This document shows positions 6,608 through 7,523 of a DNA stretch of 7,523 bases, piece by piece; position 1 is the stretch's first letter; each line of letters starts with the position of its first letter. The stretch is taken from positions 1,274 through 8,796 of the forward strand of contig MGOK01000096.1 of the NCBI GenBank assembly GCA_001795335.1, written 5' to 3'. A model generated the notes under the pieces. The model was not told where the DNA came from, searched no databases, and was given only the letters and a program-made list of their open reading frames with translations. Position numbers and translations under genes: made by a program. The stretch is from Chloroflexi bacterium RBG_19FT_COMBO_55_16. Its GTDB lineage: Bacteria; Chloroflexota; Anaerolineae; Anaerolineales; UBA4823.

Positions 6608-6850
6608 ATGTCTCTGAACATCAACCTGGTCTATTGTGCTGTTTGAAACTATACCGGCCGCGCCGTCAGTTTGGCGGCAGACCTGCTCAATGAATTTGAA
6701 CCTGAGATCGAATCGCTCACCCTGGTGCCGTCCGACGGAGGTCGCTTCGAAGTTAATGTAAATGGCGCTCTGATCTATTCTAAGTTGGAGACTCACCGCC
6801 ACGCCGAACCAGGGGAGGTTGTTGACTTGGTGCGCAAATTGCTGCGCTAG
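6608..6850 (+). CDS. selW: SelW-like selenoprotein (Rdx family) with in-frame UGA for selenocysteine
   Basis: An 80-codon gene with TGA at codon 13 (6644-6646), read here as selenocysteine, and a TAG stop. The N-terminus reads MSLNINLVYCAV-U-NYTG, giving the redox motif C10-A-V-U13 right after the first beta strand, as in mammalian SelW (VVYCGAU). FEVNVNGALIYSK (47-59) matches the FEVMVAGKLIHSK segment of SelW, and the C-terminal helix VVDLVRKLLR (71-80) is also as expected. Length is close to that of SelW (87 in human). The thioredoxin-like Rdx fold is thought to act in thiol redox reactions; the natural substrate is unknown. AAGGAG (6593-6598) lies nine bases before the ATG. A GC-rich stem-loop after the TGA could serve as the bacterial SECIS. 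Ordinary gene calling would miss or truncate this gene. The main alternative, a pseudogene with one nonsense mutation, is unlikely given the intact frame and the position of the TGA. Confidence 0.88.
6657..6678 (+). promoter_or_regulatory. Candidate bacterial SECIS element
   Basis: Downstream of the TGA, GCC (6657-6659) and GCC (6662-6664) pair with GGC (6676-6678) and GGC (6673-6675). This makes a six-pair stem with a two-base bulge and the eight-base apical loop GTCAGTTT (6665-6672). The loop begins with G and lies 18 bases after the TGA. As I recall the bacterial SECIS consensus, it requires a G among the first two loop bases and a loop roughly 16-37 bases from the UGA, and both hold here. 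Such an element would bind SelB while lying inside the coding sequence. Folding was done by eye. Confidence 0.6.
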
Positions 6851-6907
6851 GAAGATTGAACGTCTACCAGGAAGATCATGGTTTTAAATTAGTGAAGGGG
6901 ATTTCCA

Positions 6908-7523
6908 ATGGACATCTATCTCTCACCCGAACAGGCTTATCATTTTGTCCCGCGCTTCACGATAGAGGTGGCCCACGACCGGGTAGAACAGAAAAAGACC
7001 AGCCTGGTCGCTGGCGCGGTGAGTTCGTTGCTCTCCCGCCCCAACCCGGACGATATACATATGGTCAGCACGGAAAATCGCCTGGAGCCCTACTGGGTGA
7101 TCGCCGCTTCTGCGCGCACGCTTTACGATCGTAACCGATCCTATATCGTTACGGTAAGCGGGCCGGAAGTCCAGCGCGTCACTATATTTGGGCAGGACCT
7201 CCCGGTGGATACGAAAACAAAGGAGGGTGCCGGTATCACCCTTAACAGCGTCGAGCACTGCCTGGAGGAACGCCGCACGACGCGCGCCTTCGATGGATTA
7301 TCCGGTGAGAAGTTAGACCCGGGAAAGTATCAATCCTTCGCAAAGACGGTGATCGTAGACCTCGAGAACTTCTCACCGGCGGGAACCCTGGTCGTCCCAC
7401 CCCAGGTGCGGGCCCAAGCTGTTGTTCGCCAGGTCCTGGCAGAGGTGATCAAGCCGGTCCAGAATGCGCAGGTAATTCTTGAGGAAGTCGTGAACGTGGA
7501 GACAATTGAAGTAAACTTCCGCC
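6908..7523 (+). CDS. Hypothetical protein, 3' end outside window
   Basis: An open frame of 205 complete codons from ATG at 6908 that runs off the right edge without a stop. AAGGGG (6895-6900) sits seven bases upstream. The N-terminus reads MDIYLSPEQAYHFVPRFTIE. Later segments include PYWVIAASARTLYDRNRSYI (61-80), predicted beta-rich VTVSGPEVQRVTIFGQDLPV (81-100), a single Cys at 118, and PAGTLVVPPQVRAQAVVRQV (157-176) with a following helix. There is no signal peptide or membrane segment in the visible part. I do not recognise the family. It starts 57 bases after the selenoprotein stop on the same strand, with no terminator seen between, so co-transcription is likely. The protein-like composition and long open frame make it a real gene with good confidence; its function is unknown. 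Confidence 0.8.
   Translation, partial: MDIYLSPEQAYHFVPRFTIEVAHDRVEQKKTSLVAGAVSSLLSRPNPDDIHMVSTENRLEPYWVIAASARTLYDRNRSYIVTVSGPEVQRVTIFGQDLPVDTKTKEGAGITLNSVEHCLEERRTTRAFDGLSGEKLDPGKYQSFAKTVIVDLENFSPAGTLVVPPQVRAQAVVRQVLAEVIKPVQNAQVILEEVVNVETIEVNFR

Noticed and set aside
6644..6646. TGA as a nonsense mutation making selW a pseudogene
   Set aside because: It is the only interruption, it sits exactly at the known Sec position after C-x-x, and the downstream frame keeps conserved segments. It remains the main alternative until selenocysteine genes are shown in the genome.
6599..6802. Minus-strand open frame of 67 codons over the selenoprotein gene
   Set aside because: It is antisense to selW, whose plus-strand frame has family motifs and a ribosome binding site.
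6856..7134. Plus-strand open frame of 92 codons downstream of selW
   Set aside because: It overlaps the longer frame from 6908 in another frame, which has a better ribosome binding site and stays open to the window edge.

Overview
The window is a compact piece of bacterial chromosome of moderately high GC content. It holds five genes read leftward (minus strand) and two read rightward (plus strand), diverging from one intergenic region at about 6457-6607. No rRNA, tRNA, CRISPR array, transposase or phage gene was seen. The gene content, together with short-period purine-rich repeats between genes, suggests an anaerobic or facultative bacterium, possibly Chloroflexota (Anaerolineae-like). That placement rests on general familiarity and is only tentative.

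Leftward cluster, in order of transcription. amrB (MEMO-family AmmeMemoRadiSam protein B, 6456-5602) has a strong ribosome binding site. Its stop overlaps the start of a CNNM/CorC-type membrane protein (5609-4278). After 78 bases comes priA, the primosomal helicase (4199-1569). A 44-base gap with a heptamer repeat leads to a purine-type phosphoribosyltransferase (1524-1003). Eight bases later a GTG-started calcineurin-like metallophosphoesterase (994-251) closes the cluster. The left 250 bases are non-coding and contain two further short tandem repeats and small dyads.

Rightward pair. The most notable feature is a small gene at 6608-6850 that ordinary ORF calling splits, because it contains an in-frame TGA. 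Read as selenocysteine, the TGA completes a C-x-x-U motif in an 80-residue SelW-like (Rdx family) protein. The frame, length, ribosome binding site, conserved FEVNVNG-type motif and a GC-rich stem-loop just downstream of the TGA all fit a bacterial selenoprotein. It is followed at 6908 by an open frame that runs off the right edge and that I cannot assign to a family.

The leftward genes look like a housekeeping run (replication restart, nucleotide salvage, membrane transport, phosphoester hydrolysis) rather than one pathway. The window implies that the host has selenocysteine machinery (selA, selB, selC, selD), none of which is present here.
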